From positions 183,653 through 247,652 of the forward strand of contig NZ_JIAK01000006.1 of the NCBI RefSeq assembly GCF_000620765.1: a stretch of DNA of 64,000 nt. The letters run 5' to 3'. The notes under the pieces were generated by a model that was not told the DNA's origin, searched no databases, and worked only from the letters and a program-made list of their open reading frames with translations. Positions 46,321 through 55,443 of the stretch are shown here, piece by piece. Each line of letters starts with the position of its first letter. The stretch's first letter is position 1. The position numbers and the translations under genes are program-made. Origin of the DNA: Desulfovermiculus halophilus DSM 18834. GTDB lineage: Bacteria; Desulfobacterota; Desulfovibrionia; Desulfovibrionales; Desulfothermaceae.

Positions 46321-46446
46321 TCATTCATCGGCACGTGATTGTCCAACCTCTGAGGCCCTTACCACGTCATAGCCTTCCTGGGCGAGAACATCGGCTACAT
46401 GTTTCTGAATCATCTGATCAAGAAGCAGCCGGATTGCTTTAGACAT
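46321..46446 (-). pseudogene. Truncated DUF5615 PIN-like toxin, copy 1
   Basis: The first 41 residues (MSKAIRLLLDQMIQKHVADV, then LAQEGYDVVRASEVGQSRAD) match copy 2 at 49833-50207 almost exactly. The frame ends at ADE, where the intact copy continues with a further ~83 residues. Breakpoint about 46325. It overlaps the DUF433 gene just as in copy 2. Confidence 0.85.
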
Positions 46447-46669
46447 GGGCTTCCCGTATCTCTGTGTGATCAAGACTTTCCCGGGCAAAATCCAAGGCGG
46501 CCTTAATGTCCTCCCGCTCCAGTTCGGGATAATCCTCAAGGAGATCATCCCAGGATATGCCTTCCGCGATTTGCTCCAAAACAATGGAAACCGGTATGCG
46601 GGTTCCTTTGATCACCGGTTTTCCGTTACAGACCTTGGGGTTCCATTCAATTCTGAATTGTCTGGTCAC
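46439..46669 (-). CDS. DUF433 antitoxin-like protein, copy 1
   Basis: 76 residues, GTG start with AAAGGAG upstream. KVCNGKPVIKGTRIPVSIVL and LEDYPELEREDIKAALDFA are the DUF433 signature. DUF433 proteins pair with DUF5615 PIN-like toxins. This copy remains intact while its toxin partner is truncated. Differs from copy 2 at a handful of residues. Confidence 0.85.
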   Translation of the reverse strand: MTRQFRIEWNPKVCNGKPVIKGTRIPVSIVLEQIAEGISWDDLLEDYPELEREDIKAALDFARESLDHTEIREAHV

Positions 46670-46737
46670 GATCGTACTCTCCTTTGGCGGTTTGTGGCTG
46701 CTGAACCATAATCAACCAAGGAAATAGCTTATAGACA

Positions 46738-46766
46738 AGAATAGCCAGGGACAAGTCTTTTGACAA
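46738..46766 (-). promoter_or_regulatory. Promoter of DUF433/DUF5615 unit, copy 1
   Basis: On the - strand TTGTCA, 17-nt spacer, TATTCT. The same sequence stands before copy 2 (50499-50527). The remainder of 46767-46984 has no gene I can support. Confidence 0.6.
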
Positions 46767-46984
46767 TATTGATTATATGCACATTCTCTGTCATCTCATT
46801 GACCGGTAGCCCAGCTTCAGATATGGCAAACGGAGGGTAAGTAATACTGTGTATCCCTCTCTCTCGTTCGACAGTCATTAAGTTCCTGAGTAGCTTGAGT
46901 ATTACGTCGGTGCTTACAGCATCTAGCCTATCTTGCCGATATCATTTCTATATCCTCAAACTCTCTTAGCCCAGAAACCAAGAC

Positions 46985-48475
46985 ATGATCGACCAATCTC
47001 GCATACAAAATCTCATCCAATCCGGCGAAGGCTTGAACCTGGAGTTCAAGAAATCCCGGGACAAGCTGAACCAGGATGTGTACCAGACCATCTGTGCCTT
47101 TCTGAACCGGTACGGCGGGACCCTGCTTCTTGGTGTTCACGACTCGGGCCGGATCACCGGCATAGATCCCAGGGCTGTGGCCCAAATCAAAAAAGACTTT
47201 GTGACCACTATCAACAATCCCCAGAAGATACATCCCCCTGCCTACCTGTCTGTGGAGGAAGTCCAGGTCCAGGAGCAGACTGTTCTGCATGTCTATGTCC
47301 CAGAAAGTTCCCAGGTCCATCGCTGCAACGGACGCATATACGACCGGAACGAAGACGGCGACTTGGATATTACCGATCACACCCGGCTGGTGTCCGAGCT
47401 GTATGCCCGCAAGCAGGCCACCTATTCTGAAAACAAGGTCTATCCTTACGCCGGGCTGGATGATCTGCGGCCGGATCTGATCGACAAATGCCGGCGGCTG
47501 GCCGGGGTATGGCGCGACGGTCACCCTTGGCTGGATATGGATGACATGGAGCTGATCAAAAGCGCCCAACTGTATCAGACCGATCCTGAGACCGGGAAAA
47601 GCGGCCTCAACCTGGCCGGAATCCTCCTCTTGGGCAATGACCAGGTCATCCTTTCTGCTGTCCCCCATCACCGTACCGATCTAATCCTCAGAAAGGTCAA
47701 CCTGGACCGTTATGACGACCGGGACTTGGTCCGGACCAATCTCATAGAGAGCTATGAACGGATTATGGCCTTTGTTCAGAAGCATCTTCCAGACCCTTTT
47801 CACCTGGAAGGTACGGACCGCATCAGCATCCGGGACGCCATTTTCCGGGAAGTGGCCTCCAATATCCTGATCCACAGAGAATACCGGAACGCCTTTCCGG
47901 CCAAGCTGATTATCGAGCGCGGTCAGGTACGGACTGAAAACAGCAACAAGCCCCACGGATTCGGAGTCCTCGATCCAAGCACCTTTACCCCTTACCCCAA
48001 AAATCCGGTCATTGGGGCCTTTTTCCGGGAGATTCACCGGGCAGACGAATTGGGCTCCGGGATGCGGAACATGATGCGTTACGGCAAGGCCTATGGCGGA
48101 GAAGATCCTCAGATGATTGAGGGCGATGTGTTTCGGATAATCGTTAAGGTCCCGGAATATGGTTCTTTTGAAGAGCAGGACGGAAAGAAAGATTCCGGGG
48201 AAGTTACCGGGGAAGTCACCGGGGAAGTCACCGGGGAAGTCCAAAGATTGGTACAAAGTATCAGAGGCGAGATGTCCAGAGCTGAAATACAAAGGGAAAT
48301 GAAGCTTAAGCACGAAGATTACTTTCGGGAAGCGTACCTCATGCCTGCTTTGAACTCAGGCTTAATCGAGATGACCATCCCTGACAAGCCACGAAGCAGC
48401 AAACAAAAATATCGTTTGACCTCAAAGGGTTATGACCTACTGAATAAAATGAAATACAATTCTCCGAAGTTATAA
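46985..48475 (+). CDS. AlbA_2/RecG-like ATP-binding transcriptional regulator
   Basis: 496 residues. An N-terminal AlbA_2 (Schlafen-like) domain (NLEFKKSRDKLNQDVYQTIC, FLNRYGGTLLLGVHDSG) is followed by a C-terminal HATPase_c4-type segment (REVASNILIHREYRNAF, ADELGSGMRNMMRYG) and a winged-helix tail. Such proteins are annotated as RecG-like helicases but lack helicase motifs. A 12-base tandem repeat at 48200-48240 encodes four copies of Gly-Glu-Val-Thr between domains. It lies between the duplicated TA copies. Confidence 0.8.
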   Translation: MIDQSRIQNLIQSGEGLNLEFKKSRDKLNQDVYQTICAFLNRYGGTLLLGVHDSGRITGIDPRAVAQIKKDFVTTINNPQKIHPPAYLSVEEVQVQEQTVLHVYVPESSQVHRCNGRIYDRNEDGDLDITDHTRLVSELYARKQATYSENKVYPYAGLDDLRPDLIDKCRRLAGVWRDGHPWLDMDDMELIKSAQLYQTDPETGKSGLNLAGILLLGNDQVILSAVPHHRTDLILRKVNLDRYDDRDLVRTNLIESYERIMAFVQKHLPDPFHLEGTDRISIRDAIFREVASNILIHREYRNAFPAKLIIERGQVRTENSNKPHGFGVLDPSTFTPYPKNPVIGAFFREIHRADELGSGMRNMMRYGKAYGGEDPQMIEGDVFRIIVKVPEYGSFEEQDGKKDSGEVTGEVTGEVTGEVQRLVQSIRGEMSRAEIQREMKLKHEDYFREAYLMPALNSGLIEMTIPDKPRSSKQKYRLTSKGYDLLNKMKYNSPKL

Positions 48476-48545
48476 GCCATCGGTTTTGCGGGGGGTAGGC
48501 AGGAAGGTCCGGCACGATTGAACCAACAATGAAAGAGCAATCTGA

Positions 48546-48860
48546 ATGAAACAAAAACTAACGCTTCCCCAACTCGAAAGCCTGTTGCTGCGGGCCTGTG
48601 ACGATCTACGCGGCAGCATGGATGCCAGTGAATACAAGGAGTATGTATTCGGCATGCTTTTCCTTAAGCGTGCCAGCGACCTGTTCGACGAGCGTCGGGA
48701 ACAGCTGCGCGAAAGGTTCGCGGCACAGGGTATGGCCGAGGAAGACATCGCCACGGAGTTGGAAGATCCGGATCATTACTCCGGCCGGTATTTTTACGTG
48801 CCTCCCCGGGCACGGTGGAACGAACCTTGGCACAGAGGGGGGTTACTGGAAGGTAGCTGA
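48546..48860 (+). pseudogene. Type I restriction-modification methylase HsdM, N-terminal remnant
   Basis: The first ~95 residues ([52 protein letters not shown]) match the HsdM N-terminal domain. The frame then diverges and stops. The expected methylase core and motifs are missing. Another frame from 48800 continues with an unrelated short tail (NWSELDQETTDKLRKLSETV) to 48978. A broken remnant, not a functional methylase. Confidence 0.85.
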
Positions 48861-49177
48861 CAAGATTGATGGCTGTCCTAATTGGTCAGAGCTGGACCAG
48901 GAGACAACCGACAAGCTCAGAAAACTGTCTGAGACTGTCGAGGATATCTTAAAAGATATGTCAGTTCTGTATGGATAAGAACGAGTTATGGTGAGGATAA
49001 AGCCAAGAGGTCTTCAATTTATTTGTGGCCTCTTGGTCATAAATGCCCGTCAATTTTAGGTTGAGGGGCAAGAAAGTACAGACATCCTCGGCTAAGCTCG
49101 CTTTGTTGCGTCACGAACAAAACAACTCGTAGCTTACCAAGGTGACAATGGACAGCCAATGGCCCGCAACGAAGTGA

Positions 49178-49471
49178 GGACTCTTCAACGACAGCAAGAC
49201 CGTGGCTGAGAAGTTTGGGAAGAGGCATGACGCCGTGCTTCGGGATATCCGAAACCTTGATTGTTCTCACGAATTTGGTGTCCGCAATTTTGCGTCCACC
49301 TCGTACATCGACAACTGGAACCGACAGAAACCCATGTACCTCATGACCAGGGACAGGTTCTCGTTCCTTAGCGACAGCTAAGCTGGTCTGGTGATGGGAT
49401 TCACTGGACCCCGTGCTGCTCACTGGAAGGAACAATACATTCATGCCTTCAATGCTATGGAGGAATTTTGA
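49178..49471 (+). pseudogene. Rha-family phage regulatory protein remnant
   Basis: The frame reads TVAEKFGKRHDAVLRDIRNL, YIDNWNRQKPMYLMTRDRFS and FLSDS, then a TAA at about 49379, then VMGFTGPRAAHWKEQYIHAF, ending TGA at 49469-49471. The two parts match the pRha domain of phage/satellite regulators, with a nonsense codon in the middle. A trace of a past prophage or satellite. Confidence 0.75.
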
Positions 49472-49502
49472 GAGCTGAATTTTGAGCTGTGGTCCAGCAA
49501 AC

Positions 49503-49535
49503 AAAAAGCCCCTGAGAGATTTTTCTCCCAGGGGC
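49503..49535 (-). terminator. Rho-independent terminator on the - strand
   Basis: GCCCCTG (49508-49514) / CAGGGGC (49529-49535), extended inside by GAGA/TCTC, followed on the - strand by five T. It lies downstream of the tRNA-like scar at 49687-49709 in that orientation. Confidence 0.65.
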
Positions 49536-49686
49536 CTATGCGACACAGCAGAGCTGGTCTGATTGTCTACCTTAAGACCCTTTCACTCAGATTATATATC
49601 CGACAGTTATTTTCCTGGGAATCCCTTCGCTTGAAGCAAAGTCCCGACAGTATTCCCGACAGCTGGAAACCGTTAAGTCCAAGAAT

Positions 49687-49709
49687 TGGTGCCCGGGGCG
49701 GGAATCGAA
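49687..49709 (-). other. tRNA 3'-end fragment (attachment-site scar)
   Basis: Read on the - strand: T-loop TTCGATTCCCGC, then acceptor strand CCCGGGCACCA with a genomic CCA. The sequence fits the 3' end of a tRNA-Leu-type gene. No anticodon arm or 5' half is next to it, so this is a 3' fragment as left by integrases that target tRNA ends. Other parts of 49472-49832 show no gene. Confidence 0.75.
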
Positions 49710-49832
49710 TAGTGGCAATAACATCTTGATAAAGAACATTAAAAATATTTCAAATATAAAAATACCCCCAGATCTACCCCCAGAAAAGATTTATGGTGTC
49801 ACATCCTATAAATGATGTGTGAGTCTGTCGTG

Positions 49833-50207
49833 TTAGCTGGAAGTGGATATCCATTTTTCTTTTGTTGAAGACAATATTATGAGATGATTGGAAATTATTT
49901 CCAGGTCAGCCCTTTGTAAAAATGGTCTTATTAGGGTCAGAATATTTTGCGAGGTGGTGGGGTTGACCTGGAGTCTAATGACACCTGGATGTTTATTTAA
50001 GGGCAAGACCGCCCAATCGCCAAAGTGATCATCCAAGGTGATCAAGATCCTATGCTCGAAAATGGCGTGTTCCAGTATGGCTCTGTCATCGGCACGTGAT
50101 TGTCCAACCTCTGAGGCCCTTACCACGTCATAGCCTTCCTGGGCAAGAACATCGGCTACATGTTTCTGAATCATCTGATCAAGAAACAGCCGGATTGCTT
50201 TAGACAT
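49833..50207 (-). CDS. DUF5615 PIN-like toxin, copy 2 (intact)
   Basis: 124 residues from the ATG at 50207. RLFLDQMIQKHVADVLAQEG, SRADDRAILEHAIFEHRILI and LDDHFGDWAV carry the acidic residues of the DUF5615/Mut7-C PIN-like nuclease fold. It overlaps the end of its DUF433 partner by 8 bases. Likely the toxin of a toxin-antitoxin pair. Upstream in-frame codons are antitoxin sequence read in another frame. Confidence 0.82.
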   Translation of the reverse strand: MSKAIRLFLDQMIQKHVADVLAQEGYDVVRASEVGQSRADDRAILEHAIFEHRILITLDDHFGDWAVLPLNKHPGVIRLQVNPTTSQNILTLIRPFLQRADLEIISNHLIILSSTKEKWISTSS

Positions 50208-50430
50208 GGGCTTCCCGTATCTCGGTGTGATCAAGACTTTCCCGGGCAAAATCCAAGGCGGCCTTAATGTCCTCCCGCTCCAGCTCGGGATAATCCTCAA
50301 GGAGATGATCCCAGGATGTGCCTTCCGCGATTTGCTCCAAAACAACAGAAACCGTAATGCGGGTTCCTTTGATCACCGGTTTTCCGTTGCAGACCTTGGG
50401 GTACCATTCAATTCTGAATTGTCTGGTCAC
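50200..50430 (-). CDS. DUF433 antitoxin-like protein, copy 2
   Basis: 76 residues from the GTG at 50430, the start shared with copy 1. An ATG five codons upstream (50445) is an alternative. KVCNGKPVIKGTRITVSVVL and the DUF433 C-terminal helix LEREDIKAALDFA are intact. Expected to neutralise the PIN-like toxin it overlaps. Confidence 0.82.
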   Translation of the reverse strand: MTRQFRIEWYPKVCNGKPVIKGTRITVSVVLEQIAEGTSWDHLLEDYPELEREDIKAALDFARESLDHTEIREAHV

Positions 50431-50498
50431 GATTGTATACTCCATAAGTCGTTTTGTGGATTCTGAGCCAGATCATTCAGTAAGATAGCTTATAGACA

Positions 50499-50527
50499 AG
50501 AATAGCCAGGGGCAAGTCTTTTGACAA
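50499..50527 (-). promoter_or_regulatory. Promoter of DUF433/DUF5615 unit, copy 2
   Basis: - strand TTGTCA, 17-nt spacer, TATTCT, identical in design to copy 1 (46738-46766). The sequence 50529-50660 has no clear feature until the AGGAGG site of the DUF499 gene. Confidence 0.6.
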
Positions 50528-50660
50528 TGAGGCCTGACACTCTTTTATGAAAAAATACATTTCCCCCCAATTCTTCTTGCCAATCCATCCTTTGTGAGTT
50601 AAGCTCGCCCAAACTTATCATCATATTCCCATCTGTTACACAGGTCCTCAGGAGGCGTTC

Positions 50661-53600
50661 ATGGCCTTGCCCACAGTGTATGATATCTGCGTCCCCCGCG
50701 AAGACGTGCTCCAGGGCTCGATTACCGAATCCGACTTTGCCGCGGACCTGGCCCAGGTCTTACGCGGAGATGCGCCGGAAGAATATACCGATCCAGTCAA
50801 ATTCTTTGCCAATACCTATCCCACTCGGGGACTGAAGGCCTTACTGGTCAATGTCTGCCACCGCTTAAATTCCAGCAGCAAGCAGATTGCGGCCATCTTC
50901 CGTCTGGACACCAACTACGGTGGAGGAAAAACTCACGATCTGGTGGCACTCAAACATGCAGCCCAGGGCATGCAGGGTGTGGCCAATATATCGGAGTTCA
51001 TCTCCCCGGATGCCTTGGTCAAAGATGATGTGCGCGTTGCTGCCTTTGACGGAGAAAACGCAGACCCGACCAACGGCCGCAACCTGGGACACGGCCTGCG
51101 GGCCTACACCCCATGGGGAGAAATCGCCTATGCCTTAAACGGGGTAGAAGGCTACGAGCTGGTACGCAGAAGCGACCAGGAAGGGGTGGCCCCGGGCTCG
51201 GAGACCATCAAGGAGCTCTTTGGCGGCCAACCCACGCTTATTCTCTTGGACGAACTCTCGGTCTACCTGCGTAAGCTCAAGGCCAAGCATCGGGATCGGG
51301 CCGGCGGGCAGCTCACCGCCTTTTTGACCTCTCTGTTCAAGGCGGTAGAATCCACTAATAATGCCGCCCTGGTCTATACCCTGGCCATTGGCAAGGGAGG
51401 GATTGCCACAGATGCCTATTCCGAGGAAAACCAGTTCATAGCCGATAAGATGGAAGAGGCGGAGAGCGTATCCGCCCGCAAGGCCACCCTTATAAATCCT
51501 ACAGAAGAGGACGAGACGGTCAAGATCTTACAGCGTAGACTCTTTGCCTCCATTGATCAGTCCAAGGCCCAGATGGTGATAGAGGCCTATCGCCAGAAAT
51601 GGTCGGCCCAAAAGGAGCATCTGCCCGCCCAGAGCCAGCAGCCAGCTGTCCTGGAAGCCCTTGAGCGCGGCTACCCGCTGCATCCTGAGCTCATCGACAC
51701 CTTGCAGGAAAAGACCTCCACCCTGGGCAATTTCCAGCGGGTACGGGGTATGCTTCGGATTCTGGCCAAGACCGTATCCACCATGTGGGCTAAACAGCCA
51801 AGCGATGCCTATGCCGTGCATTTGCACCATGTGGATATCAGTGTGGAGTCCATCCGAAACGAAGTCGTCAACAAACTGGGCCAGCAGGCCTTTGTCCCTG
51901 CCTTGCGGGCGGATGTGGCCGCAGTTGCAAATGATCAGCCCTCCCTGGCCCAGGATATGGACGCCGAATTTTACACCGGGTTGCCTCCCTACGGCTCCTA
52001 TGTGGCTCGGACCGTGTTTTTCCACACCCTGGCTTTTAACGAGAGCCTGAAAGGGGCCACCCAGGATCAGGTCCGGTTCTCCATCCTCTCTCCAGGAACG
52101 GACATCAGCTTTATCGACGACGCTATCCGCCGCTTTGTGCAGACATCGGCCTATCTGGACGATCGGCCCAACGCCCCCTTGCGCATTTTGACCGAGGCCA
52201 ACCTGACCCAGATGGTCAGACGCCAGGAGCGGCAGGTAGACCCGGCTGAGACCAGGGCTCAGCTCAATGACCGCATAAAAAGCATATTCGGCGGGCAGAC
52301 CCTGAGCCTGATCCCCTTTCCCAGCATGCCCAACGAGATACCTGACGACGGAGGTGAAAAAGCCCCGTATCTGGCCCTGATCAACTACGATGCAGCCGAG
52401 GTCAGCGGGGACCAGGTCCAGCTTCCGGACCTGATCAGACGCTTGTTTCGGGAAAAGGGCTCCAGCGGGGATCTGCGCATAAGTCGTAATGCCCTCCTGT
52501 TCCTCATCGTGGACGCGCAGCGCAAGGAGGATATGAAAAAGAAAATGGTCCGCCGCCTGGCCCTGGAAGCCTTGCGCGATCCGCAACGGCAGCAGGAGCT
52601 GGCTGAGTACCAGCAGGACCGACTCAAGGAATGGTACAGGCGCTCGGAGCAGGAGCTGGCCCTGGCTATACAGCAGGCCTACAGGCATGTCTTCTATCCC
52701 AGCCGGAATCGGGTTGAAGGTGCAGATGTAGACCTGGGGCATACGGTCATTGAGGTCCAAAACGCCTCCGAGACCCCGGGCAATGGGCAAAAGCAGGTGG
52801 TTCGTGTATTGCGGGACATGAACAAGCTCCGTCTTCCGGACGACCAACCCGATTCGCCCATTTACATCCGGGACCGCACCCCGCTGAAAAAAGGACGGAT
52901 AACCACCGCGGCCCTGAGGAGCGAGTTCCGACGTGACCCTTCCCTGCCCATGCTGGCAGGAGACGATGTGTTTATCAAAGGTATCCGCCAGGGGATTGAG
53001 CAGGGCGAATTTGTGTACAAAAGCGGGGATCTTCTGTGGGGCAAGGGTGATCCGTGGGCGGATATCAAGATTGATGAGCAGTCCTATGTGTTCACCACAA
53101 CCTATGCCCGGGAAAACGACATCTGGCCCCGGCCGGAACCCAAAACGGACCCACCCGCCGGCCCGCAGCCCGAATCCGGAGTAAAGGAAGGACCTGGAAT
53201 TACCCCACCGTCACCTGAGACCGGCACAGGAGGCCATCCTGGAGCAGGGAGCCCAGGGCCAGAACCGCAGCCAACCTCTGACAATGGACATGTGGTCCAA
53301 GAAGAGGGAGTGCTCAAAGAGGCCTTGACCAAGGTTTGGGAAAAGGCCAGGAGCAGGAAGTACGGGTCCATCTCTTCCCTGACCTTGAAGCTCTACGATC
53401 CCAGCGACGGCTTCAAGCTTTTGGGTCTGGTCGGATCAGTGCCCAGAGCAGACAAACAGGTCAGCATTCAGGGCGAATACGAAACTACAGAAGGCAGTGA
53501 GCTGAGTATTGAGTTTAAGGGCAAGGTACAGGACGCCCAGCCGGTCAAAGACTTCCTGGATCCTCAGTTGCGGGCGGCCAGGGACAAGGATGTAAATATT

Positions 53601-53729
53601 ACTTTTGATTTGACCTTCAATCCTGGACTTTCCCTGCACGGCGAGGAACCGGAAAATATAAGCCAGCGCTTGACCAAGTTTGGCACCGGAGCCTGCTTTG
53701 TCCTGGCTACTGCGGAGGCATCCTCATGA
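50661..53729 (+). CDS. DUF499 AAA+-like ATPase of a defence-type island
   Basis: 1022 residues. FRLDTNYGGGKTHDLVALKH places a Walker A GGGKT at about residues 87-91, and PTLILLDELSVYL near residue 192 is Walker B. The DUF499 domain fills most of the protein. A Pro/Gly-rich linker at about residues 826-875 leads to a C-terminal beta-rich domain (YGSISSLTLKLYDPSDGFKL). AGGAGG precedes the ATG, and the stop overlaps the next gene in an ATGA. DUF499 ATPases occur beside DUF1156 methylases and large helicases in prokaryotic defence islands. The biochemical role is unproven. Confidence 0.85.
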   Translation: MALPTVYDICVPREDVLQGSITESDFAADLAQVLRGDAPEEYTDPVKFFANTYPTRGLKALLVNVCHRLNSSSKQIAAIFRLDTNYGGGKTHDLVALKHAAQGMQGVANISEFISPDALVKDDVRVAAFDGENADPTNGRNLGHGLRAYTPWGEIAYALNGVEGYELVRRSDQEGVAPGSETIKELFGGQPTLILLDELSVYLRKLKAKHRDRAGGQLTAFLTSLFKAVESTNNAALVYTLAIGKGGIATDAYSEENQFIADKMEEAESVSARKATLINPTEEDETVKILQRRLFASIDQSKAQMVIEAYRQKWSAQKEHLPAQSQQPAVLEALERGYPLHPELIDTLQEKTSTLGNFQRVRGMLRILAKTVSTMWAKQPSDAYAVHLHHVDISVESIRNEVVNKLGQQAFVPALRADVAAVANDQPSLAQDMDAEFYTGLPPYGSYVARTVFFHTLAFNESLKGATQDQVRFSILSPGTDISFIDDAIRRFVQTSAYLDDRPNAPLRILTEANLTQMVRRQERQVDPAETRAQLNDRIKSIFGGQTLSLIPFPSMPNEIPDDGGEKAPYLALINYDAAEVSGDQVQLPDLIRRLFREKGSSGDLRISRNALLFLIVDAQRKEDMKKKMVRRLALEALRDPQRQQELAEYQQDRLKEWYRRSEQELALAIQQAYRHVFYPSRNRVEGADVDLGHTVIEVQNASETPGNGQKQVVRVLRDMNKLRLPDDQPDSPIYIRDRTPLKKGRITTAALRSEFRRDPSLPMLAGDDVFIKGIRQGIEQGEFVYKSGDLLWGKGDPWADIKIDEQSYVFTTTYARENDIWPRPEPKTDPPAGPQPESGVKEGPGITPPSPETGTGGHPGAGSPGPEPQPTSDNGHVVQEEGVLKEALTKVWEKARSRKYGSISSLTLKLYDPSDGFKLLGLVGSVPRADKQVSIQGEYETTEGSELSIEFKGKVQDAQPVKDFLDPQLRAARDKDVNITFDLTFNPGLSLHGEEPENISQRLTKFGTGACFVLATAEASS

Positions 53730-54217
53730 ATGCACTTCCCAACATGATCGACAAAGAAACTGGCCAGGGCCTTCCCCGCTACAATCTGCGGGCCGCGAAC
53801 CACGGACCTGGTGATTTTGAGCTGGAGGTCTGGCAGGTACCGTCCAATGGAACGCCGTATCTAAAAAAGCCGTTGCGCATTGCCGGCCTGCGGGGCCGCA
53901 ATCTGGCCCTGATAGAACACCGGGTCCTGCGCCTGTTGGCCAAGGGCGGGGTCCAGCTGGGTAGCCTGAAGAAAAACGATCAAGCCCATTATACCCTCAG
54001 CGAGGATCTGGCTCTGAATCTGGGTCTTCTTTTCCGGACCCTGGCTCCCATGCGTAACCGGGAGAACATGCGCATGGTGGCCGACGGGATTGAGGCCATG
54101 GGCAAGGAAGAGGCCGCCTACTGGCTGGGTATGGCCATGCACCGCAAATATCCCAGACGGGTGCTCATGGCCCTTCGTTTTTTGCTTATTGATCCCAAGG
54201 CCAGGATGAAGGAGTGA
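53726..54217 (+). CDS. Uncharacterised 163-residue protein of the DUF499 island
   Basis: Compact protein containing LPRYNLRAANHGPGDFELEV, LRIAGLRGRNLALIEHRVLR and AYWLGMAMHRKYPRRVLMAL. I do not recognise a characterised family. Translationally coupled to DUF499 by an ATGA overlap, so it is probably a partner subunit. It is basic at both ends, consistent with nucleic-acid or ATPase contact (inference). Not a fragment of a longer gene. Confidence 0.75.
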   Translation: MNALPNMIDKETGQGLPRYNLRAANHGPGDFELEVWQVPSNGTPYLKKPLRIAGLRGRNLALIEHRVLRLLAKGGVQLGSLKKNDQAHYTLSEDLALNLGLLFRTLAPMRNRENMRMVADGIEAMGKEEAAYWLGMAMHRKYPRRVLMALRFLLIDPKARMKE

Positions 54218-54222
54218 GCAGC

Positions 54223-55368
54223 ATGCCAAGGCCGGTGTATTATCATGAAGGCAAATTTCCACCTCCTGAATTGGACTGGTCCCGCCTCATACCATTTATT
54301 GGTCCTGCCAACGCAGCAGTAGCCAGGTATGATGGTATCTTGTCCGCTGTACCCAATGCCAATGTCCTCCTGACGCCGCTTATGACTCAGGAAGCAGTGC
54401 TGTCCTCCAGAATTGAGGGAACCCAGGCCACCTTTGGCGAAGTTTTGGAATACGAGGCAGAACAGGACAGCTCCAGATTCAGCCCAGAGCGCAAAGAGGA
54501 TATCGGTGAGATTTTGAATTACCGGCGGGCTATGCATGCTGCGCTGGATATGCTCAAAGAACTGCCCCTTTGTCAAAGAGTGATTAAGGGGGCGCATGAA
54601 GTCCTCTTGCAAGGAGTGCGGGGGACGGGCAGATCACCGGGAGAATACAGAAAAGGTCCGAACTGGATTGGCTCTCCAGGATGCAGCTTTGAAGAGGCCA
54701 CGTTTGTACCTATTTCAGCTGAAAAGCTCCCGGATGCCATGCGGATATGGGAAGAATACATCCATGCCCAGGCTCAGGATAAGCTCGTTCAGTTAGCTTT
54801 GCTTCATGCAGAATTTGAAGCCCTGCATCCTTTCTTGGATGGGAATGGCCGATTGGGACGGATGTTTGTGCCTCTGTTCATGGCTCAGGTCGGGCTCATT
54901 TCCAGCCCTATGTTTTATATCAGCGCTTATTTTGAAGCCAGACGCGATGGATATTACGAGCGGCTCTTGGCTGTCTCCCGGGATAATGATTGGACAGGGT
55001 GGAGCATGTTCTTTCTTCAGGCTGTCCAGGCCCAGGCTGAGGATAATCTGCGCAAGGCCCAGGCCATCTTAAGCCTGTATGATTCACTCAAGCACCGTTT
55101 TGCTCAATTGACCCATTCCCAGTACGCTATCCACGCCTTGGACTGGATTTTTCAGCGGCCGATTTTCAAGAGTTCGGATTTCATCAATGAACCCTTAATC
55201 CCTGAAGGAAGTTTAAAAAGGATATTGAGGATTCTAAAGAAAGAGCAAATTATTCAGGAGGTTATACGTAGTGGAGGACGTCGCTCAGCTGTTCTCGCCC
55301 TGCCATCTTTGTTGCGGGCAGCGGAACACGGGGATGATTTTGTGGATCATGTATTATCCACAAATTGA
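54223..55368 (+). CDS. Fic-family protein (AMPylase type)
   Basis: 381 residues, ATG at 54223 with AAGGAG 8 nt upstream. The active-site motif HPFLDGNGRLGR is at residues 202-213, complete with the catalytic His. The N-terminal SSRIEG at residues 61-66 is the inhibitory (S/T)xxxE(G/N) helix, so this is a self-inhibited class II Fic. A C-terminal winged-helix-like segment follows. It would transfer AMP to a target protein. It overlaps nothing functional but sits tightly inside the island, so it may be a resident or a guard module. Confidence 0.88.
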   Translation: MPRPVYYHEGKFPPPELDWSRLIPFIGPANAAVARYDGILSAVPNANVLLTPLMTQEAVLSSRIEGTQATFGEVLEYEAEQDSSRFSPERKEDIGEILNYRRAMHAALDMLKELPLCQRVIKGAHEVLLQGVRGTGRSPGEYRKGPNWIGSPGCSFEEATFVPISAEKLPDAMRIWEEYIHAQAQDKLVQLALLHAEFEALHPFLDGNGRLGRMFVPLFMAQVGLISSPMFYISAYFEARRDGYYERLLAVSRDNDWTGWSMFFLQAVQAQAEDNLRKAQAILSLYDSLKHRFAQLTHSQYAIHALDWIFQRPIFKSSDFINEPLIPEGSLKRILRILKKEQIIQEVIRSGGRRSAVLALPSLLRAAEHGDDFVDHVLSTN

Positions 55369-55443
55369 TTTGTGGTTCATGAAACGCTGTTTTGTGGACT
55401 ACAAGGTTATTTTTTCGGACCACCAGACGCCAGCCTAACCCTC

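Noticed and set aside
48598..48978. Second gene overlapping the hsdM fragment
   Set aside because: Most of it is the hsdM frame read out of phase; only the last ~45 residues look protein-like and they match nothing I recognise.
49680..49760. Complete tRNA gene on the - strand
   Set aside because: Only the T-loop and 3' acceptor strand are present; the neighbouring sequence does not form D or anticodon arms.
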